A stretch of 16,920 bases of DNA from JABFRZ01 sp036376275 (GCA_036376275.1 DASVAP010000291.1:1-16920); one strand, 5' to 3'; shown: positions 1 to 7,591, counted from the stretch's first letter. The notes: generated by a model from the sequence alone, not told the origin. Numbers and translations: made by a program.

Positions 1-215
1 CCGATCGAGAGCTCGCCCACGGCCTTGGCCGTGCCCTCGTACTGCTTGTCGAGGCCCGCCATGATGCGCAGCAGGGTCGACTTGCCGGCGCCGTTGGGGC
101 CGATGACGCCGATCTTGGCGCCCTCGAGGAACGACAGCGTGATGTCGTTCAGCACCAGGCGCTGTCCGTAGTACTTCTTCAGCTCGTGGAGCTGGTAGAT
201 GATCTTGTCGGCCAT
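1..215 (-). CDS. ettA: ABC-F ATPase, EttA-type translational throttle protein (N-terminal part, cut by window edge)
   Basis: The first 71 residues read MADKIIYQLHELKKYYGQ and onwards. They contain a complete Walker A loop, GPNGAGKST, at about residues 43-51, and a downstream segment with LLRIMAGLDKQYEGTA that is very typical of EttA. EttA is a cytosolic ABC-F protein with two ATPase domains and no membrane part. It binds the ribosomal E site and couples translation to the ATP/ADP ratio. Only the start of the first ATPase domain is inside the window. The ATG at 215-213 begins the conserved N-terminus, and no Shine-Dalgarno is evident before it. The gene is divergent from the Kelch gene at 347 across about 130 bp. 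Other ABC-F members are possible, but the wording of the N-terminus fits EttA best. Confidence 0.88.
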   Translation of the reverse strand, partial: MADKIIYQLHELKKYYGQRLVLNDITLSFLEGAKIGVIGPNGAGKSTLLRIMAGLDKQYEGTAKAVGELSI

Positions 216-228
216 TGGAGGGCGGACC

Positions 229-256
229 AAGGTAGCGGCTCGGGAGCGCGGGACAA
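229..256 (-). promoter_or_regulatory. Candidate promoter for the ettA-type gene
   Basis: On the minus strand a -35-like TTGTCC (256-251) and a -10-like TACCTT (234-229) are separated by 16 bp. The -10 ends 13 bases before the ATG at 215. This gives a short leader of the kind proposed for the other genes here. It rests on match to consensus only. Confidence 0.3.
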
Positions 257-322
257 GGGTCGCGCGTCCGCCGGGCGCCTCCCGCGCGGTTCGGACGCGG
301 GCGGACGGCCTCGGCGGCCGCG

Positions 323-351
323 TGGACGGCCGCGCGCGCGCCTGCGATGAT
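323..351 (+). promoter_or_regulatory. Promoter of first Kelch/LamG gene, conserved with that of its paralogue
   Basis: A -35-like TGGACG (323-328), a 17-bp spacer and a -10-like GATGAT (346-351) align without a gap to the promoter at 2813-2841 of the downstream paralogue. Both share CGTGGACGG around the -35 and CCTGCGAT at the -10, and in both a GTG codon follows exactly 10 bases after the -10. Conservation in non-coding sequence between two copies is the main support. If this is right, transcription starts near 357-358, and the ATG at 347 lies inside the -10 box and upstream of the message. Confidence 0.6.
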
Positions 352-2557
352 CGCGCGCCGCGTGGGTCCGCTCCCGCTCTCCCCCGCCCTCCTCCTCGTG
401 CTCGCCGCGCTCCAGGACCGGCCGGCGCCGGCGGCGGGCGCGCCCGGCTTCGCGGGTCTCGAGCGCGCAGAGCTCGTGCGCGGCGGATGGCTCGGCCCGG
501 AGGAGCGCCTCGTGGCCCATGCCTGGGAAGGCCAGGGGCTCGTCCCCTGGCCCCACGTGCAGCCGGAGCGCATCGACTTCGGCCCGCGCGGGCGCACGCC
601 CAGCACGCTGCTGCTCGTGCGCGCCGAGGGCGAGCTGGCCGGGGAGCTGGCGGACGCGGCTCCGCGCTGGAGCCTGGCGGGCGTCGCGCCGGCGCGCGGG
701 GAGGGGCGCTTCGGCGCGGGGCTCGCGCTCGCCGCCGGCGCGCGCGTGCGCCTGGCCTGCGCCGAGGTCCGCCGGCCGCACGCGCTCACGCTCGAGCTGT
801 GGCTGCATCCGCGCGACGGAGCCAGCGGGTCGATCCTCGCGTTGCCGGACCTCCTGACCCTCGAGCGCCTTCCCGGCGGGACGCTGCGCCTCGCGCTGGC
901 GGGCGCACCGGAGCCGCTCACCAGCGCGCGCGCGCTGGAGGCGGGCCGCTGGCAGCACGTCGCCCTGGTGGTCGATCCGGTCGACCTCCTGGCCGTGCGC
1001 CTCCTGGTCGACGGGGAGGCGAGCACCGGCTGGATCCCGGCCGGCAGCACGCTCGCTCCCGTCGAGGCGCTGGAGCTCGGCGGCGGCGAGCTGGCCTTCG
1101 GCCTGGACGAGCTGCGGCTCTCGGCGCGCGCGGCGAACACGGCCGAGCTGCTGGAGGCGCGCGCTCCGTCCGCGCGCGCGCTGGAGCGGCTGGTGCTGAC
1201 CACGAGCCAGGGCGCGCGCACGCTCGAGGTCTGGACGCGCTTCGCGACCGAGGCGGTGCTGGACGAGCCGGCGGAGTGGTCCCAGGGCGAGCTCGAGCAC
1301 GTCGTGGCCGGTGCGGACGGTCTGTGCTGGGTGCCGGGCCAGTGGCGGCGCGTGCCGGCCCTGGATCCTCCGCTCGCGCGCACCTGCCACCCGACGGTGT
1401 ACGTCGGCGACGGACGCGTCCTCGTCTTCAGCGGCGAGGTGCGCGACAGCCACCTGCCGCCGATGCGCAACGTGCCCGACACCTGGCTGTTCCACGCGCG
1501 CGAGGAGCGCTGGGAGCGGCTGGCGGCGGCGCTCGCGCCGCCCGGACGCTGCCACCAGCAGGCGGCCTTCAGCCCGGACCACGACCTCGTCCTGCTGGCG
1601 CTCGGCTGGGCCAACGGTCCCGGGCAGGACGAGCTCTTCGGCGACACCTGGGTCTTCCACGTCGGCGAGCGGCGCTGGGAGGAGCGCCAGCCGGGCGGCT
1701 CGGCGCTCAAGAAGGGCAACGAGCGCGCGCTCGTCTACCACCCGGGGCTGCGGCGCTTCCTGCTCTTCAACGGGCAGCGCGTGGCGGCCTACGATCCGGA
1801 AGAGGACGCCTGGAACACGGGGCGCTACCCGGTCGTCGACGAGGAGGGTCGCACCGTCGAGTACGCCGTGCCCCACGGCCTGACGGGCGGCGTCGATCCG
1901 GAGAGCGGCGCCGTGCTGCTCTTCGGCGGGCAGCACGCGCGCCCGGCCGACTCCTTCAGCGGGGACACGCTGCTGTTCGAGCCGGAGCGCCGGCGCTTCG
2001 TGCGGCTCGACCCGCCCGAGGCGCCCGCGCCGCGCGTGCGCCCGGGCTTCGCGCTCGACGCGCGGCGCGGGCGCTTCGTGCTCTTCGGCGGCGTGCTCGG
2101 CCAGTTCTCGCAGCGCCTGGACGACCTGTGGAGCTTCGACCCGGCGACGCGCCGCTGGACGCGCCACGAGGCCGCGGGCACGCCCTCGCGGCGCGGGGGC
2201 TTCATGCACATGGCCTACGAGCCGGAGCTGGACCGCTTCTTCCTCCTGTGCGGGCGGCACGATCCCGAGCGCTTCCTGGAGGAGGCCTGGACGCTGCACC
2301 TGGACGAGCGCGCCGAGGGGCGCGCGCGCTTCGCCTTCGATCGCGGCGTCGCGCCGCGCGGCGAGTGGTTCCACGCCGGCGACGCGCCGGGCGACGCACA
2401 GCTCGCGTTCCGCTTCCGCACGAGCGCGGACGGCCTGGGCTGGAGCGAGTGGAGCGAGGCAATCCCGGGCGGGGCGCGCTACTGCGAGGTCGAGGTGCGC
2501 TTCGTGCCGGGCTCGCAGGGCGAGCGGCCGGTGCTGCGGGCGCTGGGGTTCCGGTGA
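347..2557 (+). CDS. Exported LamG-like / Kelch-propeller protein, copy 1
   Basis: A protein of 736 residues whose specific function I cannot name. From the ATG it has a signal peptide: charged MIARR, a hydrophobic LLLVLAAL core, and then an Ala/Pro-rich stretch without a lipobox Cys. Residues about 140-262 form a concanavalin A/LamG-like domain (LTLELWLHP, RWQHVALVVD, closing LDELRLSARAANTAEL). Residues about 345-640 are Kelch-type blades with recurring DTWLF/DTWVFHV, RRWEER and LLFGG motifs. The last 85 or so residues look like a beta-sandwich. Both domain types usually bind carbohydrate or protein ligands; no catalytic motif is visible. The start is unresolved: ATG 347 gives an ordinary charged signal peptide, whereas alignment with the paralogue at 2852 favours GTG 362 (731 residues). 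I keep 347 as the outer bound. Confidence 0.85.
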   Translation: MIARRVGPLPLSPALLLVLAALQDRPAPAAGAPGFAGLERAELVRGGWLGPEERLVAHAWEGQGLVPWPHVQPERIDFGPRGRTPSTLLLVRAEGELAGELADAAPRWSLAGVAPARGEGRFGAGLALAAGARVRLACAEVRRPHALTLELWLHPRDGASGSILALPDLLTLERLPGGTLRLALAGAPEPLTSARALEAGRWQHVALVVDPVDLLAVRLLVDGEASTGWIPAGSTLAPVEALELGGGELAFGLDELRLSARAANTAELLEARAPSARALERLVLTTSQGARTLEVWTRFATEAVLDEPAEWSQGELEHVVAGADGLCWVPGQWRRVPALDPPLARTCHPTVYVGDGRVLVFSGEVRDSHLPPMRNVPDTWLFHAREERWERLAAALAPPGRCHQQAAFSPDHDLVLLALGWANGPGQDELFGDTWVFHVGERRWEERQPGGSALKKGNERALVYHPGLRRFLLFNGQRVAAYDPEEDAWNTGRYPVVDEEGRTVEYAVPHGLTGGVDPESGAVLLFGGQHARPADSFSGDTLLFEPERRRFVRLDPPEAPAPRVRPGFALDARRGRFVLFGGVLGQFSQRLDDLWSFDPATRRWTRHEAAGTPSRRGGFMHMAYEPELDRFFLLCGRHDPERFLEEAWTLHLDERAEGRARFAFDRGVAPRGEWFHAGDAPGDAQLAFRFRTSADGLGWSEWSEAIPGGARYCEVEVRFVPGSQGERPVLRALGFR

Positions 2558-2581
2558 GGCCAGCTCTTCTCCCTCCTTCTC

Positions 2582-2690
2582 CCTCCGCGCTCTCCGCGTC
2601 TTCGCTCCGCGTCTCCGCGTTCCTCTTCCCTTCGATCGGAACCGGAGGAGCGCGGAGACGCGGAGCGGAAGACGCGGAGGGCGCGGAGGA
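2582..2690. repeat. Long imperfect palindrome of CGCGGAG-type units (intergenic repeat, possible terminator)
   Basis: After the stop of Kelch copy 1, a pyrimidine-rich arm (about 2582-2625) built from CTCCGCG units is followed by an 18-20-base loop. Its complement lies at about 2645-2690 and is built from CGCGGAG units. The arms pair over about 44 bases with one mismatch and two small bulges, which I aligned by eye. A purine-rich tail (AGGAAGGAAGG) runs on to about 2730. Part of the right arm (2648-2679) recurs at 10966-10996, so this is one member of a dispersed family. It may terminate transcription or isolate the two paralogues. The rest of 2558-2812 holds no gene that I can support. Confidence 0.75.
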
Positions 2691-2812
2691 GGACCGCAAG
2701 AGGAAGGAAGGAATGAAGGAAGGCCCGGAGCTGGCGAGGGGCGTCGTGACGGAAAAGATTTCTCGGTGCGCGCGAGTCGCGAAGAAATCGTCGTGAGCGA
2801 CCCTGTGCCCCG

Positions 2813-2841
2813 TGGACGGTTTTTCGCGCACCTGCGATAAT
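2813..2841 (+). promoter_or_regulatory. Promoter of second Kelch/LamG gene
   Basis: TGGACG (2813-2818), a 17-bp spacer and GATAAT (2836-2841) form a good sigma-70-like promoter in a locally A/T-richer stretch. It sits 10 bases before GTG 2852, so the transcript would be leaderless or nearly so. No Shine-Dalgarno is present. The same arrangement is found before Kelch copy 1, at 323-351. Confidence 0.7.
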
Positions 2842-2851
2842 TTCCTTTCGC

Positions 2852-5074
2852 GTGCGGATCTTCTCGCTGTGCTCGGTGGCCTTCGCGGGACTCGCGGCCT
2901 GTGGACCGGAGGTGGAGGTCCGGGCGGCAGAGCCGGGCGGGGCCTTCGGCGGGCTGGCGGGAGAGGCGCTGGAGTCCCTGGCTGCGGCGGGCGAGGCCGG
3001 TGCTGCGGTCCCGCGCCTGCTCGGCCATCGCTGGGAGGGGCAGGGCCTGGTGCCCTGGCCCTTCGAGGGGGCTCCGCGGCGGCTCGGCTTCGGACCGCTC
3101 GGGCGCACGCCCAGCACGCTGCTCTACCTCGGCTTCGAGGGCGATCTGGTCACCGAGCTGGCGCGGCAGGAACCGCGCTGGGGCTGCGATGCGGCCGTAC
3201 CGGGACGCGTCGCGTCCGACGGGGGCCGGTTCGGCGGCGGGCTCGCCGTGCGGGGCGCGCGCCTCGGGCTCGAGACCGAGGCCGAGCTCGCGCCGGCCGC
3301 GCTGACGCTGGAGCTGTGGATCCGGCCCGAGCGCGTCGAGCGCGGCCCGATCCTGCGCATCCCGGGGCTGCTGGAGCTGGCCAGCGAGGGCGACGGACGC
3401 CTGCGGCTGGAACTCCCCGGCCCGCGCGCGCTGCTCTTCGGCGCGGCGCCGCTCGCGGCGGGGCGCTGGAGCCACGTCGGGGTCGTGCTCGATCCGGCGG
3501 ACCTCCAGCAGTCCCGGCTGGTGGTGGACGGGCGCGCGGTCCAGGGCGGCCTGCCGCAGGCGGCGTCGCTCGCGGGCCTGCGCACGCTGGAGCTGGGCGG
3601 CGGCGGGCTCTCCTTCGCGCTCGACGAGCTGCGGCTCTCGGCGCGCGCGGCGAACACGGCCGAGCTGGTCGCGGCGAGCGCGCCGGAGGCACGGCCGCTC
3701 GAGCGCCTCGAGCTCTTCACCTCGGCCGGGGCACGCACGCTGGAGGTGTGGACGGGCTTCGCGAGCGAGACCGTGCTCGACGATCCGCAGGACTGGAGCC
3801 AGGGCGAGCTCGAGCACGTCGTGGCGGACGCGGACGGTCTGCGCTGGGTGCCGGGCCACTGGCGGCGCGTGCCGGCCTTGGAGCCGCCGCTCGCGCGCAC
3901 CTGCCATCCGACGGTGTTCGTGGGTGACGGGCGCGTCCTCGTCTTCAGCGGCGAGGTGCGCGACAGCCACCTGCCGCCGATGCGCAACGTGGCCGACACC
4001 TGGCTGTTCCACGTGCGCGAAGAGCGCTGGGAGCGGCTGGCCCCGGCGCTGGCGCCGCCGGGGCGCTGTCATCAGCAGGCGGCCTGGAGCCCGGACCACG
4101 ACCTGGTCCTGATGTCGATGGGCTGGGGCAACGGGCCGGGGGACAACATCCAGTTCGACGACACCTGGGTCTTCCACGTCGACGAGCAGCGCTGGGAGGA
4201 GCGCCATCCCGAGGGGCCGAGGCTGCCGGGCGGCTCCGAGCGCTGCGTCGTCTACCACCCGGGCCTGAAGCTCTTCCTGATCTTCATCGGCAACCAGGTG
4301 AGCGCCTACGATCCCGAGCGCAACCTGATGCGCACGCGGCGCGCGAGCGTGGTCGACGAGCGTGGCCGGCCGACCGACCTCCAGGTGCCGCTGGCCATGA
4401 CGGCCGCCTACGATCCCTCCAGCGACGGCGTCCTGCTCTTCGGCGGGCAGTACTGGCAACCGGAGATCTCCTTCAGCGACGTCACGCTGCGCTACGAGCC
4501 GGAGCGCAACCTCTTCGTGCTCCTGGACGCGCCCGAGGCGCCCGCGCCGCGCGTGCGCCCGGGCTTCGCGCTGGACACGCGTCGCGAGCGCTTCGTGCTC
4601 TTCGGCGGCGTCCTCGACCAGTTCTCGCAGCGCATGGACGACCTGTGGAGCTTCGACCCGGCCACGCGCCGCTGGACGCGCCAGGAGGCCTCGGGCACGC
4701 CCTCGCGGCGCGGGGGCTTCATGCACATGGCCTACGAGCCGGAGCTGGACCGCTTCTTCCTCCTGTGCGGCCGGCACGACCCGGAGCGCTTCCTGGAGGA
4801 GGCCTGGTCGCTGCACCTGGACGAGCGCGCCCCGGGGCGCGCGCGCTTCGCCTTCGACCGCGGCGCGGACGGCGCCGGGGCCTGGTTCCACGCGGGCGAG
4901 ACGCCGGGCGACGCCCAGCTCTCCTTCCGCTTCCGCGCCAGCCGTGACGGCCTCGCCTGGGGCGAGTGGAGCGCCGAGCCGCCCCGGGGGCCGCGCTACT
5001 GCGAGGTCGAGGCGACCTTCCTCCCGGGCTCGGCCGGCGAGCGGCCGGTGCTGCATGCGCTTGGTTTCCGCTGA
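2852..5074 (+). CDS. LamG-like / Kelch-propeller lipoprotein, copy 2
   Basis: A protein of 740 residues, paralogous to the gene at 347 along almost its whole length. The GTG start gives a lipoprotein signal (MRIFSLCSVAFAGLAAC) with lipobox LAAC and acylated Cys17, so it is predicted to be membrane-anchored, unlike copy 1. LamG-like domain about residues 125-265; Kelch-type blades about 345-645 (DTWLFHVREERW, DTWVFHVDEQRW, LLFGGQYW, DDLWSFDPATRRW); C-terminal beta domain ending in ALGFR, as in copy 1. The start is supported by the promoter 10 bases upstream and by the signal peptide. Its TGA lies only 9 bp before the radical SAM gene, so the two are probably one transcript. The ligand is unknown. 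Several stretches match copy 1 exactly in DNA, including wobble positions, which suggests a recent duplication or gene conversion. Confidence 0.87.
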   Translation: MRIFSLCSVAFAGLAACGPEVEVRAAEPGGAFGGLAGEALESLAAAGEAGAAVPRLLGHRWEGQGLVPWPFEGAPRRLGFGPLGRTPSTLLYLGFEGDLVTELARQEPRWGCDAAVPGRVASDGGRFGGGLAVRGARLGLETEAELAPAALTLELWIRPERVERGPILRIPGLLELASEGDGRLRLELPGPRALLFGAAPLAAGRWSHVGVVLDPADLQQSRLVVDGRAVQGGLPQAASLAGLRTLELGGGGLSFALDELRLSARAANTAELVAASAPEARPLERLELFTSAGARTLEVWTGFASETVLDDPQDWSQGELEHVVADADGLRWVPGHWRRVPALEPPLARTCHPTVFVGDGRVLVFSGEVRDSHLPPMRNVADTWLFHVREERWERLAPALAPPGRCHQQAAWSPDHDLVLMSMGWGNGPGDNIQFDDTWVFHVDEQRWEERHPEGPRLPGGSERCVVYHPGLKLFLIFIGNQVSAYDPERNLMRTRRASVVDERGRPTDLQVPLAMTAAYDPSSDGVLLFGGQYWQPEISFSDVTLRYEPERNLFVLLDAPEAPAPRVRPGFALDTRRERFVLFGGVLDQFSQRMDDLWSFDPATRRWTRQEASGTPSRRGGFMHMAYEPELDRFFLLCGRHDPERFLEEAWSLHLDERAPGRARFAFDRGADGAGAWFHAGETPGDAQLSFRFRASRDGLAWGEWSAEPPRGPRYCEVEATFLPGSAGERPVLHALGFR

Positions 5075-5077
5075 GGA
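5073..5077 (+). promoter_or_regulatory. Shine-Dalgarno overlapping the stop of the Kelch lipoprotein gene
   Basis: GAGGA begins within the TGA stop of the upstream gene and sits 6 bases before ATG 5084. This suggests coupled translation and supports ATG 5084. A second SD-like AGGAAG (5144-5149) lies 9 bases before an in-frame ATG at 5159, which would remove 25 low-complexity residues. The shorter start therefore remains possible. Confidence 0.5.
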
Positions 5078-5083
5078 CGTATC

Positions 5084-6748
5084 ATGGTGACCCCCGAACG
5101 ATCCCCCGAGACCGGCGGCGCGGCCGGCGCCCCCCCGCGCGACAGGAAGCACGAGTCGATGGAGTACGTGAGCTGCGAGTGGATCGAGTCCAAGCTGGTC
5201 CTCGAGCAGCGCCAGCTCAAGTTCTGCTGCATCGGGCACAGCGGCAGCAAGGGCTACGTGCCGGTCTGCGACTACGACGGAGGGCCCCTGCCGGTCGAGG
5301 AGATCCGCGCCGCGCGCCAGCGCCTCATCGCGGCGAACAACGGCGACGGCGACACGCTCTGCAAGGGTTGCCACTTCCTGCAGAAGAAGGACTGGGCCGC
5401 CGAGCGTCGTACCGACGCGCTGATCGAGAAGGTCTACGTCAGCAACTTCTCGATCTGCAACCTGAAGTGCCGCTACTGCTTCGTGTACCTGGACGAGTTC
5501 ACGGACGTCTCGAACGTGGCCGGGTACCCGCTGCTGCCGGTCTTCAAGCAGCTGGTCGAGGACGGGCACCTGGCGGCCGACGGCGAGATCGAGTGGGGCG
5601 GCGGCGAACCGACGATCGTCAAGGGCTTCGCCGAGATCATGCGCATGCTGATGACCACCGGTCACCTCCAGCAGGTGCACACGAGCTCGGTGCGCCACTC
5701 GCCCGAGCTCGAGGAGGCGCTGCGCAAGGGGCGCGTCAAGGCCGTCACCAGCGTCGACGCGGGCACGCGCGAGACCTACAAGGAGGTCAAGGGCAAGGAT
5801 CGCTTCGACGTCGTCTGGCAGAACGTCGAGAAGTACGCGCGCACCGGCGGTGACATGACCGTCAAGTACATCCTGCGCCACAACAACTCGGACGAGCGCA
5901 ACGTGCGCGAGTTCATCGGGCGCTGCCATGGCGCCGGCGTGAAGCGCCTGGTGCTGACCCCCGACTTCCGCGAGATCGTCCAGCAGCAGGTGCGCGAGGA
6001 GACGATCTATGCCTTCGCGCTCATGGTGGACATGGCCGAGCGCAACGGGATCCCGGTCGAGATCCGCGACGAGTACCTGAACCCCGAGCAGATGCGCATG
6101 GTCAAGCGCTACATCCCGCTGCGGTGGAATGCCTGGCGCTACCGGCTGAACCGCGCCCTGGCGGCCCTGCGCGATCGCCTCGCGGGGCTGGCCGGGGAGC
6201 TGCGCCGGCGGCGCGACGCGCCGCGCGTGGAGGCGGCCCTGCGCGAGGCCGACGCGCTGCTCGAGCAGGAGGCGTCGATCGTGCACCCCTTCCAGCTCAT
6301 GGACGACCACCTGCTGGAGCTCCTCGACGACCACACCCTGACGCCGCACCCGCGCCTCTCGAGCAAGCTGGCCCAGGTGGTCGGCTCGCGCGTGGCGGTG
6401 AACGGGCCCGGTCCCACCGTGCTGGGCGTGTCCCAGGACGCCTGGACCCTCGACGGCCGACCGGGCTACGTCGTCGTGGATGCCAGTGGCTCGGCGGAGC
6501 CGGTCCAGCGCGACCTCTGGCTGACCTGCTGGCCGGGCGCGCGCGACCTGCCGGTGCGCCTGACGATCTCCGACGGGATCGACCGGGACTTCGTCTTCAC
6601 CTTCAAGGAACCTCTGCGGCTGCGCCACCCGCTGGTCGTGCCCCCCGGAGAGAGCCGCATCTTCACCGTGCGCACGGACAAGACCTGGAGCTCGCAGGAT
6701 CCCGCCGACAGCCGCCGGCTCGGCATCCACATCACGACCACTCCGTAG
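5084..6748 (+). CDS. Radical SAM enzyme with N-terminal Cys-rich region and C-terminal beta domain
   Basis: 554 residues, cytosolic. The radical SAM signature CNLKCRYC (Cys125, Cys129, Cys132; C-x3-C-x2-C) binds the 4Fe-4S cluster that cleaves S-adenosylmethionine, and GGGEPT at 172-177 is the SAM-contacting glycine motif. Ahead of the barrel are six more cysteines (31, 48, 49, 62, 93, 96) spaced as CC...C...CxxC. They resemble a SPASM-like auxiliary cluster site, but here it is N-terminal. After the barrel comes a charged helical, probably coiled-coil, stretch (about 355-410). A beta-rich tail ends near DSRRLGIHI (542-550); similar D-x-R-x-LG endings occur in surface-glycan glycosyltransferases and methyltransferases, as I recall them. 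The substrate is unknown. It follows the Kelch lipoprotein gene by 9 bp and precedes the VOC gene by 24 bp in the same frame. A maturase for a peptide is less likely because no small precursor gene is visible. Confidence 0.88.
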   Translation: MVTPERSPETGGAAGAPPRDRKHESMEYVSCEWIESKLVLEQRQLKFCCIGHSGSKGYVPVCDYDGGPLPVEEIRAARQRLIAANNGDGDTLCKGCHFLQKKDWAAERRTDALIEKVYVSNFSICNLKCRYCFVYLDEFTDVSNVAGYPLLPVFKQLVEDGHLAADGEIEWGGGEPTIVKGFAEIMRMLMTTGHLQQVHTSSVRHSPELEEALRKGRVKAVTSVDAGTRETYKEVKGKDRFDVVWQNVEKYARTGGDMTVKYILRHNNSDERNVREFIGRCHGAGVKRLVLTPDFREIVQQQVREETIYAFALMVDMAERNGIPVEIRDEYLNPEQMRMVKRYIPLRWNAWRYRLNRALAALRDRLAGLAGELRRRRDAPRVEAALREADALLEQEASIVHPFQLMDDHLLELLDDHTLTPHPRLSSKLAQVVGSRVAVNGPGPTVLGVSQDAWTLDGRPGYVVVDASGSAEPVQRDLWLTCWPGARDLPVRLTISDGIDRDFVFTFKEPLRLRHPLVVPPGESRIFTVRTDKTWSSQDPADSRRLGIHITTTP

Positions 6749-6772
6749 CCGGGACCGCTCTCCTCGCTGCCC

Positions 6773-7552
6773 TTGGACCCCCGCGCTGGATTCGGCTGGA
6801 GCGAGCTGAGCGCCGCTGACCCCGACGTCGCCGTGCGCTTCTTCGGACGCTTCCTGGGCTGGGAGCGCGACCGGCACGGCCTCGCGGGCCGCACGCAGCC
6901 GATCGAGTACTCGCTCCTGACCTGCCGCGGCCGCAACGTGGCCGGGCTGTACCCGATGGTCGCCGCGCAGCGCAAGCGCGGCGTGGCCTCGCAGTGGCTC
7001 TCGTACCTGTTCGTGGCCGACGTGGACGCCTGTGCGCAGCAGGCCCGCGCGCTCGGGGCCGAGCTCCTGGCAGCGCCGCGCGAGGTCTTCCAGCTCGGGC
7101 GCATGGCGATCGTGCGCGATCCGCAGGGCGCGCTGCTCGGCCTGTGGCAGGCGCGGCACCTCGGCAGCGAGTTCCAGGCGCGCGGCGAGGCCGGCTTCGT
7201 GAGCTGGCAGGAGCACGTCTCGGACGACGTGCCGGGCGCGGCGCGCTTCTACGCCGAGCTGTGCGGCTGGCAGGCGCGCGCGCTCCCCGGAACGGGGCGC
7301 AGCCTGCTCGAGGGCGCGGGCGGCCCGCTCGCCGGGCTGAGCTCGGCCGACCTGCCCGGCGGGCACCTCGCCCCGCAGTGGCTGACCTTCCTGCGCGTGG
7401 CCGACTGCGCTGCGGCCTGCGACGAGCTCGTGCGCCTGGGCGCCTCGCTGATCCTGCCTCCGCAGGGGGCGCCGGAGGCCGGGGTCTTCGCCGTGGCGCG
7501 CGATCCGCAGGGGGCCGCCTTCGGTCTCCTGACGCCGGGCGCGGGTGGCTGA
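6773..7552 (+). CDS. Two-domain VOC (glyoxalase/bleomycin-resistance fold) protein
   Basis: 259 residues with two copies of the vicinal-oxygen-chelate fold. The first has FGWSELSAADPDVAVRFF at the start and VRDPQGALLGLWQ at its end. The second has FVSWQEHVSDDVPGAARFY and ends VARDPQGAAFGLLTPG. This pattern matches the CFP-30B / COG3324 type of predicted lactoylglutathione-lyase relatives, whose reactions are mostly unknown. No signal peptide, so cytosolic. The only plausible start close to the conserved N-terminus is TTG 6773 (CTG 6767 is rarer still), and neither has a convincing Shine-Dalgarno. The frame is the same as that of the radical SAM gene, separated by one TAG, so it may depend on coupled translation or read-through. 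Fold assignment is firm; enzymatic role is not. Confidence 0.82.
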   Translation: MDPRAGFGWSELSAADPDVAVRFFGRFLGWERDRHGLAGRTQPIEYSLLTCRGRNVAGLYPMVAAQRKRGVASQWLSYLFVADVDACAQQARALGAELLAAPREVFQLGRMAIVRDPQGALLGLWQARHLGSEFQARGEAGFVSWQEHVSDDVPGAARFYAELCGWQARALPGTGRSLLEGAGGPLAGLSSADLPGGHLAPQWLTFLRVADCAAACDELVRLGASLILPPQGAPEAGVFAVARDPQGAAFGLLTPGAGG

Positions 7553-7555
7553 GGC

Positions 7556-7579
7556 GCGCGGCCGGCCCGCGGGCCGCGC
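7556..7579 (+). terminator. GC-only hairpin after the VOC gene
   Basis: Arms GCGCGGCC (7556-7563) and GGCCGCGC (7572-7579) pair perfectly around an 8-base loop, 4 bases after the VOC stop. There is no T-run, so it may be a weak terminator, an attenuator or simply GC-rich sequence. It would separate the radical SAM-VOC pair from the sulfatase-like gene. Confidence 0.3.
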
Positions 7580-7591
7580 CGAGCCGGGCAG

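Noticed and set aside
199..2796. An 865-codon plus-strand frame overlapping Kelch copy 1
   Set aside because: It crosses the stop of the real gene and the intergenic palindrome and gives only Arg/Ala/Gly-rich sequence.
5081..5086. TATCAT as an internal -10 box before the radical SAM gene
   Set aside because: It overlaps the ATG at 5084 and has no -35 partner; tight coupling with the upstream gene explains expression better.
5159..5161. A downstream ATG for the radical SAM gene
   Set aside because: It has an SD-like AGGAAG at a fair distance, but ATG 5084 has a better-placed GAGGA overlapping the upstream stop. The choice is not fully settled.
5084..5250. Search for a small ribosomal peptide precursor next to the radical SAM gene
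   Set aside because: No short conserved Cys- or Gly-rich gene with its own start lies between 5074 and 6773 or in the flanking gaps; short frames here are shadows.
179..7366. A 2395-codon open frame on the minus strand opposite the Kelch, radical SAM and VOC genes
   Set aside because: It overlaps five well-supported coding regions, its product is low-complexity Arg/Ala/Glu/Gln sequence without domains, and such antisense frames are expected where third positions are almost all G or C.
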